Origin: Bacteroidales bacterium
GTDB lineage: Bacteria > Bacteroidota > Bacteroidia > Bacteroidales > P3
Assembly (NCBI GenBank): GCA_017429685.1
Contig: JAFROL010000022.1
Span: 34,765-98,764, forward strand
DNA: 64,000 nucleotides
Reading direction: 5' to 3'
The notes beneath the pieces were generated by a model that had not been told where the DNA came from, ran no database searches, and saw only the letters and a list, made by a program, of their open reading frames with translations. The position numbers and the translations under genes are program-made. Position 1 is the stretch's first letter; each line of letters opens with the position of its first letter. This document shows positions 63,868-64,000 of the stretch, piece by piece.

Positions 63868-63912
63868 GGGTTCTATTTATTCACTTTTTGGTCATCCAAA
63901 CAGACAGAACCC
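63868..63912 (-). promoter_or_regulatory. Leader hairpin of the polysaccharide operon
   Basis: On the - strand GGGTTCT (63906-63912) can pair with AGAACCC (63868-63874) in the untranslated leader of about 160 nt. It lacks a T-run, so it is not a simple terminator. Confidence 0.45.
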
Positions 63913-63957
63913 GTTAATCTGCCAGACAACCGTGTTTTGACATTCGATTTACGAGTG

Positions 63958-63987
63958 CAAAGTTACAACTATTTTTTCATTTGACAA
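63958..63987 (-). promoter_or_regulatory. Promoter of the polysaccharide locus
   Basis: On the - strand TTG (63985-63987), a 19-bp spacer, TAACTTTG (63958-63965). It would drive the gene at 63787 and possibly the whole - strand cluster. Confidence 0.8.
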
Positions 63988-64000
63988 TGAACTTTTTGCC

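Overview
This window is Bacteroidales chromosome; I cannot fix the family. The evidence is promoters of the Bacteroidota type (TTG, about 19-20 bp, TAnnTTTG) ahead of the SRP RNA, a tRNA, rho, lpdA and the glycan operon; near-absence of Shine-Dalgarno sequences; a Rho with a roughly 270-residue disordered insert; a fused FtcD; a DUF6266 protein; and small LxxC-type lipoproteins starting MKK.

Region 1 (1-40.8 kb) is a fairly GC-rich housekeeping backbone: aquaporin (partial), prfB, a large glycosyltransferase, SRP RNA, ftcD, ruvX-def-TPR lipoprotein, tRNA(CAU), ilvE, a TIR-WG-repeat protein, gcvH, rho, threonine aldolase, GNAT, a histidine kinase translationally coupled to an FtsX-type permease, tpiA, a thioredoxin-like protein, an outer-membrane barrel, lpdA, then a + strand run (unknown protein, M23 peptidase, ispH, recF, dciA-like) facing a - strand run (TPR lipoprotein, M20 dipeptidase, comEC). 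Between genes lie unusually many short-repeat arrays: TTTCCGC/TTCTCCG heptamers, GTTAAGG/GGGAAGTTAA arrays, TATATCGTTCT palindromes, ACGATAAC palindromes, and an AATTACC family decorated with GCTCGCGAAGCGAGC hairpins. Heptamer arrays have also entered a coding region in frame (the glycosyltransferase at 2609-4705).

Region 2 (about 41-64 kb) is a surface-polysaccharide locus read on the - strand from a clear promoter at 63958-63987. In transcription order: membrane protein, Wzt-type ABC ATPase with a C-terminal glycan-binding extension, a run of glycosyltransferases (GT2, GT4, GT32-like, GT-D-like), an acyltransferase-3 protein, an MBOAT relic, an SGNH protein, an intact MBOAT, three more SGNH paralogues, an AlgJ/X-like protein, a polytopic membrane protein and the Wzm-type permease. 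The glycan is inferred to be built on a lipid carrier, O-acylated by MBOAT/SGNH pairs, and exported by Wzm/Wzt. The middle of the locus is visibly AT-rich, while Wzm and the Wzt ATPase core look like backbone, so the locus appears to be a swapped cassette between conserved transporter genes. IS4-like ends and relics lie inside it.

The most interesting items are: the TIR-WG protein with an intact NADase-type glutamate; four SGNH paralogues that all lack the usual block-V aspartate, next to one intact and one broken MBOAT; the compositional break inside wzt; in-frame capture of intergenic repeats by a glycosyltransferase; and a pair of about 180-bp composite inverted repeats bracketing 25.98-30.54 kb.
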